Shown here piece by piece: positions 1 through 7,928 of a DNA stretch of 10,576 nt. The notes beneath the pieces were generated by a model. That model did not search any database. It was not told the DNA's origin and was given only the letters and a program-made list of their open reading frames with translations. The position numbers and the translations under genes were made by a program. Position 1 is the stretch's first letter; every line of letters begins with the position of its first letter. The stretch is from an uncultured Kouleothrix sp. (GTDB lineage Bacteria > Chloroflexota > Chloroflexia > Chloroflexales > Roseiflexaceae): positions 1 to 10,576 of the forward strand of contig CALLYN010000320.1 in assembly GCA_937858455.1 (NCBI GenBank). Reading direction: 5' to 3'.

Positions 1-858
1 GCGAATGCGCGCGTGGTCGCAGTCTGCGGGCAGGGGGATGGTGTTGGTCACCACCGTCTCCACCAGCATCGATTTCGCAATAATGCCGATCGCGTCGCCG
101 GCGAAGATGCCGTGGGTGGCGCAGGCGTGCACCGCCACCGCGCCGCGCTCGCGCAGCGCCCGCGCGGCCTCGGCCAGCGTGCCGCCGGTCGAGATCATAT
201 CGTCGACGATCACGGCGGTGCGGCCCTCGACATCGCCGACCATCTCGAGCACCTCGGCCACGTCGGGCTGCGGGCGCTGCTTGGCGATGATCGCCAGCCC
301 GGCGCCCACGCGCTCGCGAAAGCTATTGGCGCGGCCTACGCCACCGGCGTCGGGCGAGACCACCACCAGCTTCGGTAGGTTTAGCTCGCGCACGTACTCG
401 GCCAGCAGCGGGCCGGCCTGCAGGTGATCCACCGGGATATCGAAAAAGCCCTCGATCGCCGGCGCGTGCAGATCCATCGTCAGCACGCGGTTGGCGCCGG
501 CAGTGCGGATGAGGTTGCCCACCAGCTTGGCCGAGATCGGCTCGCGCCCGGTGGTTTTCTTCTCCTGCTTGGCGTAGCCGTAGTAGGGTATCACCGCCGT
601 CACGCGCGCGGCCGAGGCGCGGCGCAGCGCGTCGATCAGCAGCAGCAGCTCCATGAGGTGCTCGTTCACCGGCGTGCAGGTTGGCTGGATCACGAACACG
701 TCGGAGCCGCGCACGTTCTCTTCGAGCTTCACGCGCGACTCGCCGTTTTTGAAACGGCCGACCGTCGCGCGGCCAAGGTTGATGTTCAGGTGGCCGGCGA
801 TCTCGCTGGCCAGCTGGCGGTTCGCGTTACCGCTGAAAATTTGCAGTCGCCCTTCCAT
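1..858 (-). CDS. prs: Ribose-phosphate pyrophosphokinase (PRPP synthetase), 3' end outside the window
   Basis: Makes PRPP from ribose 5-phosphate and ATP in the cytosol, feeding purine, pyrimidine, His and Trp synthesis. The visible 286 residues carry the class I signature: an ATP-site stretch YYGYAKQEKKTTGREPISAK (about 92-111), the Mg-binding MDLHAPAIEGFF (128-139), the flexible-loop region VSPDAGGVGRA (167-177) and the PRPP-binding loop VIVDDMISTGGTLAE (216-230). Full-length family members have about 310-320 residues, so roughly 30 C-terminal residues are missing beyond base 1. The ATG at 858 is chosen because MEGRLQIFSGNAN fits the family N-terminus and GGAG lies a few bases upstream. It follows the glmU-like gene by 68 bases on the same strand, the glmU-prs order known from Bacillus and other Gram-positives, so co-transcription is likely. 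No internal damage is visible. Confidence 0.96.
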   Translation of the reverse strand, partial: MEGRLQIFSGNANRQLASEIAGHLNINLGRATVGRFKNGESRVKLEENVRGSDVFVIQPTCTPVNEHLMELLLLIDALRRASAARVTAVIPYYGYAKQEKKTTGREPISAKLVGNLIRTAGANRVLTMDLHAPAIEGFFDIPVDHLQAGPLLAEYVRELNLPKLVVVSPDAGGVGRANSFRERVGAGLAIIAKQRPQPDVAEVLEMVGDVEGRTAVIVDDMISTGGTLAEAARALRERGAVAVHACATHGIFAGDAIGIIAKSMLVETVVTNTIPLPADCDHARIR

Positions 859-926
859 ATGCTCCGTGTTGCGTCATGCGTAGTGTATGGTGAGGTCAAA
901 GCGCGCCATGCCCTACGCCTGGCGGG

Positions 927-1949
<1,023 letters not shown>

Positions 1950-1953
1950 AGTC

Positions 1954-1986
1954 AAAAAAAACAGCGAAGAACAAATTCTTCACTGT
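1954..1986 (-). terminator. Intrinsic terminator after tRNA-Gln, abutting the glmU-like start
   Basis: On the minus strand an 11-bp stem (ACAGTGAAGAA pairing with TTCTTCGCTGT, one G-U pair) closes a 4-base TTTG loop and runs straight into eight Ts (1961 down to 1954). This is a textbook Rho-independent terminator for the tRNA-Gln transcript. Only four bases separate its last T from the ATG at 1949. Transcription of the glmU-like gene must therefore come from read-through or from a start very close to the ATG. Confidence 0.9.
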
Positions 1987-2068
1987 GCGAGATGGCCCCT
2001 GGCGCCACCAGCCGAGGCACTGTGCTATCCATCGATTGTGCTGTCGCGGCATGTCCTCAAGAAAAGCC

Positions 2069-2142
2069 TGGCTGCCGGACCAGGATTCGAACCTGGACAG
2101 ACGGATCCAAAGTCCGTAGTGCTACCATTACACAATCCGGCA
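2069..2142 (-). tRNA. tRNA-Gln, anticodon TTG
   Basis: A complete cloverleaf reads on the minus strand: acceptor TGCCGGA pairs with TCCGGCA, the D-arm contains GTGTAATGGTAGCAC, the anticodon stem ACGGA/TCCGT encloses the loop CTTTGGA (anticodon TTG, reading CAA and CAG), and the T-arm is CCAGG-TTCGAAT-CCTGG. The discriminator base is G and the 3' CCA is encoded (2071-2069). Total length is 74 bases with a short variable loop. It has its own upstream promoter and downstream terminator, so it is a single-tRNA transcription unit. Confidence 0.98.
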
Positions 2143-2161
2143 TTGCTGGCGTCGCGGCTGC

Positions 2162-2190
2162 ATTATAGCACGGGCAGGGGGGGGCCGCAA
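2162..2190 (-). promoter_or_regulatory. Sigma-70-type promoter of tRNA-Gln
   Basis: On the minus strand, TTGCGG (2190-2185) is followed after exactly 17 bases by a perfect TATAAT (2167-2162), which also has the extended -10 TG (TGCTATAAT). Initiation would fall near 2155, about a dozen bases before the mature tRNA 5' end at 2142, which fits a short leader removed by RNase P. Confidence 0.85.
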
Positions 2191-2198
2191 CTGCATGG

Positions 2199-2246
2199 CC
2201 CTCGCCCTCTTCGTCTTTCTCCCGCGCTTGGGAGCGGGGGCGAGGG
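2199..2246. repeat. Nested inverted repeat, possible terminator of the five-gene operon
   Basis: A perfect 9-bp inverted repeat, CCCTCGCCC (2199-2207) and GGGCGAGGG (2238-2246), encloses an inner pair CTCCC (2219-2223) and GGGAG (2230-2234). The flank continues with GTGTGAGGGCGAAGG. It sits 31 bases beyond the stop of the MutL-like gene. No U-tract follows on the minus strand, so it is not a classical intrinsic terminator. It may act as an mRNA 3' hairpin, or be one copy of the CCCTCnCCC-type intergenic repeats that I recall as common in Chloroflexota genomes (not verified). It also lies directly upstream of the tRNA promoter. Confidence 0.5.
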
Positions 2247-2277
2247 TGTGAGGGCGAAGGACGTTGCACATGCCTTG

Positions 2278-4287
2278 CTAGCGCTTGCGCCGCAAGAAGC
2301 CGCCTTTTTTGGGCTCTTCGATCGATTGGCGCAGCTTGGCCAGGTCGCGCTCGAGCGTGGCGGGCGCCTCGGGCGCGCCGTTGGCAGCGCCGGGCGCCGA
2401 GGCGCTTGCGTCGGCAAACGCGATCGTCGGGGTGGCCGGCGAGATGCTCACTGGCGCGTCGGCGATCACCTCGGCGATCGGGTAAGGCAGCGGCCCTTGC
2501 TCGGCGCCGACGGCCACCAGCCACTCCCAGAGCAGCTTCTGGCGGCCGGCTGGCTCGTCGGGCAGGCGCAGCGGCCGTCCGCGCGCGTCGATCACCACGC
2601 CAAGCGCGCTGCCACTGATCGCGGCCACATCGGAAGCCACCTCTTCGCCCGGCGCGTTCCGCCCGATCCGCACATTGCCGATCGGCCGCAGCATCAGCTG
2701 GGCTTTGCGGTTGGGCGCCAGCGCCAGCCGGCCAATCTGGCCGTGCGCCACCGTCACGCGCTGGACGGCGCCACCAACCTCGCGTAGCTCGGCCTCGACG
2801 GCCGGCTCGCCCAGGCGGCCGCTGCCCAGCGCCACAACGCACGTCGCCAGCGGCGTGTTGCGCAGCAGGTCGCGCTCGAACAGCGTAAGCGCCGCGTCGG
2901 GGTTGCTGGCTGCCAGCGCGCCACACGCCGCCAGCAGCCCGAGCGTATCGAGGTGCAGCTCGATCGCCAGCACGCTTTCGTCGGCGCTGGGCTGCAGCGC
3001 GTCGAGGATCGTCAGCGCGGCCAGGCCGGGGTGGGGGGCGTTTGCCAGCACGCCACCGCCGGCCACTACGTAATCGTAGGTGGCGGTGCGCTCGCCCTGG
3101 AGCTCGGCCAGCGCCAGCGCCAGCGCCTCGCGCGCCACTGCCTGCTCAATCAGCACGTCGTCGCGCGAGGCCGGGATGGTCTGCGGGCGCAGCATCTTGT
3201 TCAGCAGCCAGTGGGTCAGCTCGCGCTCGCTGATCGCGAACGGCAGCCAGCGGGCGATCGCCGCCGCGCCGCGCTCGGCCAGCAGCCCGCCGAGGCCGTA
3301 GCCGCTGCCGATCGCGCCAAACACCATCGGCGTATACCGCCCGGCCTCGGCCAGGTAGAGCGCCGTGTTGGCCGAGCCGCAGTCGATCGCCAGCGTGGCG
3401 CGGTGGTAGTGCTCGGCCACAAAGCGCGTCATGAGCCCGGCAGCGTCGCTGGCCGAGGCCAACGGAGCGCTGCTGATGCGCCGCAGCGCTGGCGCGCCCG
3501 GCACCAGCGGCAGCAGCGCCTCGTTATACAGCTTGGTGAGCATCTGGCGCATCGGCGTCAGCTGCTCGGCGTCGAGCGTGGGCCGCACATTGTCCACCAA
3601 CTGCAGGTCGGCGCGGCTCGAGAGCGCCTCGATCACTCGCTCGCGGGCGTAGCTGTTGCCGGCGAAAATCACCCGGCGCTTGTTGATATCCTGGCGCGGC
3701 TGGCCATCGGAGTCCACGCGCGTGGTCAGCGCCGTCAGCCCGACGATATGCGCCAGGCGCACCAGCGCGTCTTGCGCGCCGTCCTCGAGCCCGCCGGCGA
3801 TGATCACGACATCGGGGCGCAGGCCCATGAGCGTTTGCACCTGCCGCTCGATCCACGAGTGATCGCCGTCAGGCGAGGCGCCAGCCGCGTCGTCGAGCGT
3901 GATCGTCTGGAGCAGCGTGGTGTAGGTCGGCCGGCTGGCGCGGGTTGCGCTGCGCGCCGACATCTCGCTCGCCACCGCGGCGACGACCACGCTCATGGGC
4001 GGGCTGGCGCTGGTGAGCGCTACCACCGAGTTCACGCCGTCGCGCTCGTTGGTCTGCGGCATCAGCAGGCTGCCGTCGTGCATCAGCTGGCGGCCGGTCG
4101 TTTCGCTCAGCTGGCTGGCGGCCTCGAGGATGCCAATCACCGCGTTCTCGAACGGCGGCTCGGTGGTGCTTGGCACGCTGGCCTGGCCGATCAGCCGCAT
4201 CTCGCCGTCGACGAGATCGACAAGCGTAACGCGGGTTGTGACGTTGCCAATTTCGGCAACCAGCAGAGCGCCGGGTTTGTGTGGCAT
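2278..4287 (-). CDS. MutL/GlmL-family actin-like ATPase, no mutase partner nearby
   Basis: 669-residue cytosolic protein with an ASKHA (actin/Hsp70-like) layout: a first beta-hairpin phosphate motif LLVAEIGNVTTRVTLVDL (8-25), a second such strand pair LAIDCGSANTALYLAE (299-314), a Gly-rich GAIGSGYGLGGLL (324-336) and the adenosine motif YVVAGGGVLANAPHP (406-420). This matches the family named after MutL/GlmL, the proposed chaperone of coenzyme-B12 glutamate mutase (unrelated to DNA-repair MutL). No mutase subunit gene is present here. Instead it is last in an operon of membrane proteins, 36 bases after the second six-helix protein. A low-complexity Ala/Pro segment (about 610-645) leads to a helical, basic tail ending KKGGFLRRKR, perhaps for membrane or nucleic-acid contact. 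No clear Shine-Dalgarno is seen; a GC-only 6-bp hairpin (4304-4319) lies just upstream. ATG at 4287 gives the expected N-terminus. Family assignment is fairly sure; the role is not. Confidence 0.82.
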   Translation of the reverse strand: MPHKPGALLVAEIGNVTTRVTLVDLVDGEMRLIGQASVPSTTEPPFENAVIGILEAASQLSETTGRQLMHDGSLLMPQTNERDGVNSVVALTSASPPMSVVVAAVASEMSARSATRASRPTYTTLLQTITLDDAAGASPDGDHSWIERQVQTLMGLRPDVVIIAGGLEDGAQDALVRLAHIVGLTALTTRVDSDGQPRQDINKRRVIFAGNSYARERVIEALSSRADLQLVDNVRPTLDAEQLTPMRQMLTKLYNEALLPLVPGAPALRRISSAPLASASDAAGLMTRFVAEHYHRATLAIDCGSANTALYLAEAGRYTPMVFGAIGSGYGLGGLLAERGAAAIARWLPFAISERELTHWLLNKMLRPQTIPASRDDVLIEQAVAREALALALAELQGERTATYDYVVAGGGVLANAPHPGLAALTILDALQPSADESVLAIELHLDTLGLLAACGALAASNPDAALTLFERDLLRNTPLATCVVALGSGRLGEPAVEAELREVGGAVQRVTVAHGQIGRLALAPNRKAQLMLRPIGNVRIGRNAPGEEVASDVAAISGSALGVVIDARGRPLRLPDEPAGRQKLLWEWLVAVGAEQGPLPYPIAEVIADAPVSISPATPTIAFADASASAPGAANGAPEAPATLERDLAKLRQSIEEPKKGGFLRRKR

Positions 4288-4323
4288 AGTTGTCGTGCAA
4301 TTCGCGCGCCGCAGCGCGCCGGT

Positions 4324-4962
4324 TCATCCGATTAGGCCGAAGTAGCGCAGCACAAAAACGAGCCGCTCGATCAGCGCGCTCAGGTAGCTTTGCACTGCGC
4401 TGGCGAAGAAAAAGCCGAACGCGATCATCAGCAGCCAGTGCCCCAGCGCGGTGATCAGCGCCATGGTTCGGGCGCGCGCGCCCTCTTGCGGGCTGGTGTA
4501 GTAGAAGGCCGCCAGTGTGATCACGGTGCCGAGTGCCAGCACCACCACCCCGGCGAGCTGCGCGGGGTCGTTCGAGATCGGCCGGTTGGCGGTGTCGAAG
4601 ATCTGCGGGAGCAGCGTTCCAATGATCGCGCCGCCGACCGCGAGGGCCGCGCCGACGCCAAACACCAGCGCCAGCGGGATGTTCGCCAGCCACGAGAATT
4701 CCTGGCGCCGGCTGATGCGCGGCAGCAGCAGCAGGCCAAGCGCCAGCGGGATGCCGTAGATCGTCGCCTGGCTCTGGCCGTTGCCGAGCCCGCGAACCGC
4801 AGGTACCAGCACCTGGTGGTATGCCACCACGAATGCCAGGCCCAGCGATACTCCGACGAACAGATACTGGGCGATCCGGAACAGCGGGTTATCGCCGGCG
4901 ATCCGGCTCAGCACCATGAGCGTCAGCACGATCGCGACGGTATTGATGATCGCTGGCGTCAC
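4324..4962 (-). CDS. Six-helix integral membrane protein of unknown function
   Basis: 212 residues, strongly hydrophobic, with six predicted membrane segments at about 5-20, 29-48, 66-82, 92-118, 133-155 and 166-190. A further amphipathic stretch (LSALIERLVFVLRYFGLIG) closes the C-terminus. Positively charged short loops such as PRISRRQ (81-87) suggest cytoplasmic sides. I recognise no transporter signature or catalytic motif. Its GTG start at 4962 overlaps the stop of the large WL-motif gene (GTGA), with a strong GGGAGGAA eight bases upstream, so the two are translationally coupled and probably act in one complex. A second protein of similar size and helix number (7929-8597) is encoded on the other side of the large gene. 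I see no obvious sequence identity between the two, but a distant relation is possible. Confidence 0.85.
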   Translation of the reverse strand: MTPAIINTVAIVLTLMVLSRIAGDNPLFRIAQYLFVGVSLGLAFVVAYHQVLVPAVRGLGNGQSQATIYGIPLALGLLLLPRISRRQEFSWLANIPLALVFGVGAALAVGGAIIGTLLPQIFDTANRPISNDPAQLAGVVVLALGTVITLAAFYYTSPQEGARARTMALITALGHWLLMIAFGFFFASAVQSYLSALIERLVFVLRYFGLIG

Positions 4963-7916
4963 GATCGGTTCCTCCCGCGCGTTACCGCGCTGTAGATGCC
5001 CACGGCGGCCATGCCGATCAGCAGCAGCGCCACGTAGAGTAGCTGGCCGAGGCGCTGCTGGCTGGCCGCGACGGCGATCTGCGCCGCCGGCTGGCCGCTG
5101 GCGCCGCGCAGCTGCTGGTACGCCAGCGCGCCCTGCGTGCCGGCGAGGTGCAGTACATTCGGCTGGCTCAGGTACGGCTGCACGATCGGCGCGGTTTCGG
5201 CCGGCAGCACAAAAGCGAACGGCACGTAGCCGCCATTGGCGCGTAGCGCGCTCGGGTGCGCCTGCTCCATCCAGCTTTGCACATCGGCCGGGTCGTCGCC
5301 GAGCACCAGCACCATCGAGAAATCGCCCAGTGTCTTCAGGCGCAGCTGCCGGTCGGGCGTAGTGGCGAGCAGGCTGCCCGTGGCGTCGTTGCCCTGAAAA
5401 TCCGAGCGCAGCGCGGCCGGGAAATCCTGCGCCAGCGAGCGCAGCGCCAGCTCGGCGCCAGGCTTGTAGCCCAGCAACAGGTAATCTTCGCCGCGCGGCT
5501 GGTAGCCGGCCGCCTCCAGGCGGTCGCGCAGATCGAACAGCAGCAGCGAGCCCTGCGAGTCGGTGCTGATCAGCACCAGCTTGACATGATGGTCGATCAG
5601 GTGGCCAAGCACGGCCTGCTCGAGCGGCCGCAGCTCACCGCCGCGGCGCACATCCCACTCGTAGCCCACCAGCACGATATCGTTCGGGCCGAGCGCGTCG
5701 ATCTGCTTGAACAGGTCGGCCGCGCCGGGTGCGCTTACCGGCACGTCGGTGCCGAGTAGGCCGGGCGGCGCCAGCAGCAGCGCGGCGAGTAGCGCGAGGA
5801 ACAGGCTCAGGTACAGCAGCCGTTCGATCCCGAAGCGCTGCCAGAACCGTGGCGCGGCGGGCTCGGCGGCCGGCACTGGCGTAGGAAACGGCGTAGCCGC
5901 CAGCTGCTCGAGCAAGGCCAGCGCTTCGATCTGCGCCGGGCTTCGGGTTGGCAGCGCCGGCGGGGCCAGCTTGAAGCTTGCCGCGGCGCCGGCCGCCTCG
6001 AGCTCTTCTTCATCATGCGCGCCAAGTCGCGTCAGCCAGTCGAGCGCGCGCGCGTCGGTTGCGGTGATCTCATCTTTGGCCGGCTCGGTCTCGGCCGGGC
6101 GCAGCCAGGCCGGCAGCTCGACGCCTCCCACTAGCTCATCTGCTGCGGGTGCCGGCGCGGCGGGCTGGGTGCCTGGCGCGGGGCTTGCCGGCGTGGTATC
6201 GGCACCTGGCGCGATCGTCGCGCCGCGCAGCCAGTTTGGCAGGTTGGAATCGCCAGGGGTGCCTGCGGTAGGAAGCGGCGCGCCTGTCTCATCGCGCTGC
6301 CAGGGCGGTAGCTCGTCGGCCTCGTTTGGCTTGGCCTCGGCCGGGCGCAGCCACGCTGGCACGCTGTCGTCAGGCATGGCCGGCTGGAGCAGTGCAGGCG
6401 CGGTGTCTGGCTCAGCGGGAGCTGCCGTGTTGATATCGCGCAGCCACATCGGGATGTCGTCAGTATCTTCAGCTGGCGGCGTAGGCTCGGCCGGCGCGGC
6501 CGTATCGAGCAGCCACGCTGGCGTCTCGGCGGCGGGCGCGCTGCCGGCGTTGGGCGTGTCGCGCAGCCATTCAGGCAGTTCGTCGGCGGCTGGTGTTACC
6601 GGTGGAGCGAGCGGCGGCACTGGAGCTGGCGTCGGCGGCAGCGTCGGCATATTTGGCGCTTCAGTATCGCGCAGCCACTCGGGCAGCTCGTCCGATGGCG
6701 GCGGGCTTGCGCTCAGCCAGCCGGGCAACGCTGTGTCGCCGCTAGGCGATGCGGCGAGTGGCGGTGTTTCGGCAGCGGGTGGTTGGCCAAGCTGGGCGCC
6801 TGGTGGCGTCGCGTCGTCCGCGCGCTCTTGGAGCCATAGAGGCACGTCGGCCGTGTCGTCGGCGGGCCTCGGCGGCGCACTCAGCCACGCCGGGGTATTT
6901 TCCGCCGATGTGTCGATGTCGCGCGCAAGCCACGACGGTGGGGCGGCTGGCTTGGTCTGCTCGTCGGCGGTTTCCAACTCATCGAATGAGAACGGCGCCA
7001 GCGTGGCGTTGTCGTCGGTTTCACTTGGCCCATCGCTCAGCCAGCTGGGCAGACCGAGTGCGTCCAGCGGTGCGGCAGGCTGTTCGGGCGCGGGCGGCTC
7101 GGTCGCGGCAGGCGGCTCGGGTGCAGCTTCGCTCAGCCAGCTTGGCAGGGCTGGTTGCTCAGGCACGGTCGCGGCAGGCGGCTCGGGTGCAGCTTCGCTC
7201 AGCCAGCTTGGTAGGGCTGGTTGCTCAGGCTCAGGCGGCACGGGCGCGGCAGGCGGCTCAGGCGAAGCTTCACTTAACCAGCTCGGTAATGCGGCAGGCT
7301 GTTCGGAGGTGGCGGGCGGTTCCGGTGCAGCAGGCGACTCGGGCGCAGCTTCGCTCAGCCAGCTCGGTAGGGCCGCAGGCTGTTCGCGCGAAGCGGGCGG
7401 TTCCGGTGCAGCAGGCGGCTCGGGCGCAGCGGCAGGGGTCTCGATGGATATACCATCGGAAAGGCTGCGCAGCCAGTCGGGCACCTCCGGCTCGGGCAGA
7501 TCGGCGGGGGCGGCAGTTTCGTCTGCGCCCAGCCAGCCAGGCATCTGGCCCGACTCGGCAGCTGGCGTGGCGGCCTCGGTGTCGCGCAGCCACTCGGGCA
7601 GCGCGGCATCGGCGGGTGGCGTAGCGGGTGCCTCGGGCTTGGCAATATCGCGCAGCCACTCGGGCAAAGGCGCGGCAGCATCGGCTGGCGCGGCTTCGCG
7701 CAGCCATTCGGGCAGCGCGGGCTGCGGCGGGGCAGGTTGGGCCGGCGCGTCGTCGCTCAGGTCGCGCAGCCACTCGGGCAGCGCGGGCTGCGCGGCATCC
7801 GGCTTCGGCGCGCGCGGTGTATTCGCTGGTTGCGGGCTGCGCGGCTCGGGCGGCAGCGGCACATCGCGCAGCCAGGGCGGCAGGCTCTTGTTGTCGTCTG
7901 GTCGATCGCTGCTCAC
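4959..7916 (-). CDS. Large membrane-anchored protein with a cytoplasmic array of 24 LPxWLRD-like motifs
   Basis: 985 residues in four parts. (1) About 1-690 is Pro/Ala/Glu-rich and probably disordered, with 24 copies of a motif of form (L/V/I/M/T/P)-P-x-W-(L/Q), from LPPWLRDV (residue 12) to LPAWLRPA (601); a worn copy, ALDWLTRL, follows. Spacers are acidic and Pro-rich. (2) A membrane helix at about 700-720 after the basic RFWQRFGIER. (3) A folded domain at about 735-950 with alternating strands and helices: NDIVLVGYEWD, VKLVLISTDS, DYLLLGYKPGAE, FSMVLVLGDD, VLHLAGTQGALAY. (4) A last helix at about 959-978 and a basic end TRGRNRS. The charges predict both ends inside and the folded domain outside. 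I do not recognise an enzymatic motif; the GYKPG-type domain reminds me of uncharacterised membrane proteins of other phyla (memory only). GTG at 7916 is preferred over TTG at 7919 on ribosome-site spacing. Third gene of the operon. Confidence 0.85.
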   Translation of the reverse strand: MSSDRPDDNKSLPPWLRDVPLPPEPRSPQPANTPRAPKPDAAQPALPEWLRDLSDDAPAQPAPPQPALPEWLREAAPADAAAPLPEWLRDIAKPEAPATPPADAALPEWLRDTEAATPAAESGQMPGWLGADETAAPADLPEPEVPDWLRSLSDGISIETPAAAPEPPAAPEPPASREQPAALPSWLSEAAPESPAAPEPPATSEQPAALPSWLSEASPEPPAAPVPPEPEQPALPSWLSEAAPEPPAATVPEQPALPSWLSEAAPEPPAATEPPAPEQPAAPLDALGLPSWLSDGPSETDDNATLAPFSFDELETADEQTKPAAPPSWLARDIDTSAENTPAWLSAPPRPADDTADVPLWLQERADDATPPGAQLGQPPAAETPPLAASPSGDTALPGWLSASPPPSDELPEWLRDTEAPNMPTLPPTPAPVPPLAPPVTPAADELPEWLRDTPNAGSAPAAETPAWLLDTAAPAEPTPPAEDTDDIPMWLRDINTAAPAEPDTAPALLQPAMPDDSVPAWLRPAEAKPNEADELPPWQRDETGAPLPTAGTPGDSNLPNWLRGATIAPGADTTPASPAPGTQPAAPAPAADELVGGVELPAWLRPAETEPAKDEITATDARALDWLTRLGAHDEEELEAAGAAASFKLAPPALPTRSPAQIEALALLEQLAATPFPTPVPAAEPAAPRFWQRFGIERLLYLSLFLALLAALLLAPPGLLGTDVPVSAPGAADLFKQIDALGPNDIVLVGYEWDVRRGGELRPLEQAVLGHLIDHHVKLVLISTDSQGSLLLFDLRDRLEAAGYQPRGEDYLLLGYKPGAELALRSLAQDFPAALRSDFQGNDATGSLLATTPDRQLRLKTLGDFSMVLVLGDDPADVQSWMEQAHPSALRANGGYVPFAFVLPAETAPIVQPYLSQPNVLHLAGTQGALAYQQLRGASGQPAAQIAVAASQQRLGQLLYVALLLIGMAAVGIYSAVTRGRNRS
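4971..4977 (-). promoter_or_regulatory. Ribosome binding site for the 4962 GTG start
   Basis: GGGAGG reads on the minus strand within the last codons of the large WL-motif gene, about eight bases before the GTG at 4962. It is one of the strongest Shine-Dalgarno sites in the window and supports the overlapping GTGA start, and so translational coupling. Confidence 0.8.
6093..7883 (-). repeat. Coding array of 24 LPxWLRD-type motifs
   Basis: Within the large gene the motif recurs roughly every 15-45 residues. Three sub-types are visible: LPEWLRD-like copies at both ends of the array, a central block of five LPSWLS(E/D) copies in near-tandem, and mixed copies (PPSWLARD, TPAWLSAP, VPLWLQER, IPMWLRDI, LPNWLRGA). 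The Trp is invariant and Leu follows it in all but one copy (LPPWQRDE). Conservation of a short hydrophobic core inside otherwise variable acidic Pro-rich spacers is what one expects of repeated short linear binding motifs. Confidence 0.85.
7101..7230 (-). repeat. Recent 66-bp tandem duplication in the LPSWLSEA block
   Basis: Bases 7101-7164 and 7167-7230 are identical over 64 positions except one (C/T at 7146 versus 7212), with a period of 66 bp or 22 codons. Flanking copies at about 7235-7440 are similar but more diverged. The near-identity at DNA level shows recent expansion in frame, so copy number may vary between strains. Confidence 0.9.
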
Positions 7917-7923
7917 CAACGCG

Positions 7924-7928
7924 CTCCC
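7924..7928 (-). promoter_or_regulatory. Ribosome binding site deciding the start of the WL-motif gene
   Basis: GGGAG directly follows the TAA of the upstream gene (7931-7929). It is seven bases from the GTG at 7916 but only four from the TTG at 7919, so GTG is the better start; the proteins would differ by one residue. Confidence 0.65.

Noticed and set aside
858..867. 10-base match TATGCTCCGT between the prs start region and 9796-9804
   Set aside because: Short, not extended by flanking similarity, and no inverted repeats around the prs copy; most likely coincidence.
4304..4319. GCGCGC-CGCA-GCGCGC hairpin before the MutL-like gene as a terminator
   Set aside because: No T-run after it on either strand, and such palindromes arise easily in this composition; at most it affects translation.
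2953..4335. 460-codon plus-strand frame opposite the MutL-like gene
   Set aside because: Arg/His/Gln-rich shadow typical of the complement of Ala/Leu/Asp-rich coding; the minus-strand protein has coherent ATPase motifs.
6093..7883. CRISPR array or non-coding tandem repeat
   Set aside because: Repeat spacing is irregular, repeats are degenerate at DNA level and all changes keep one open frame; it is a coding motif array.
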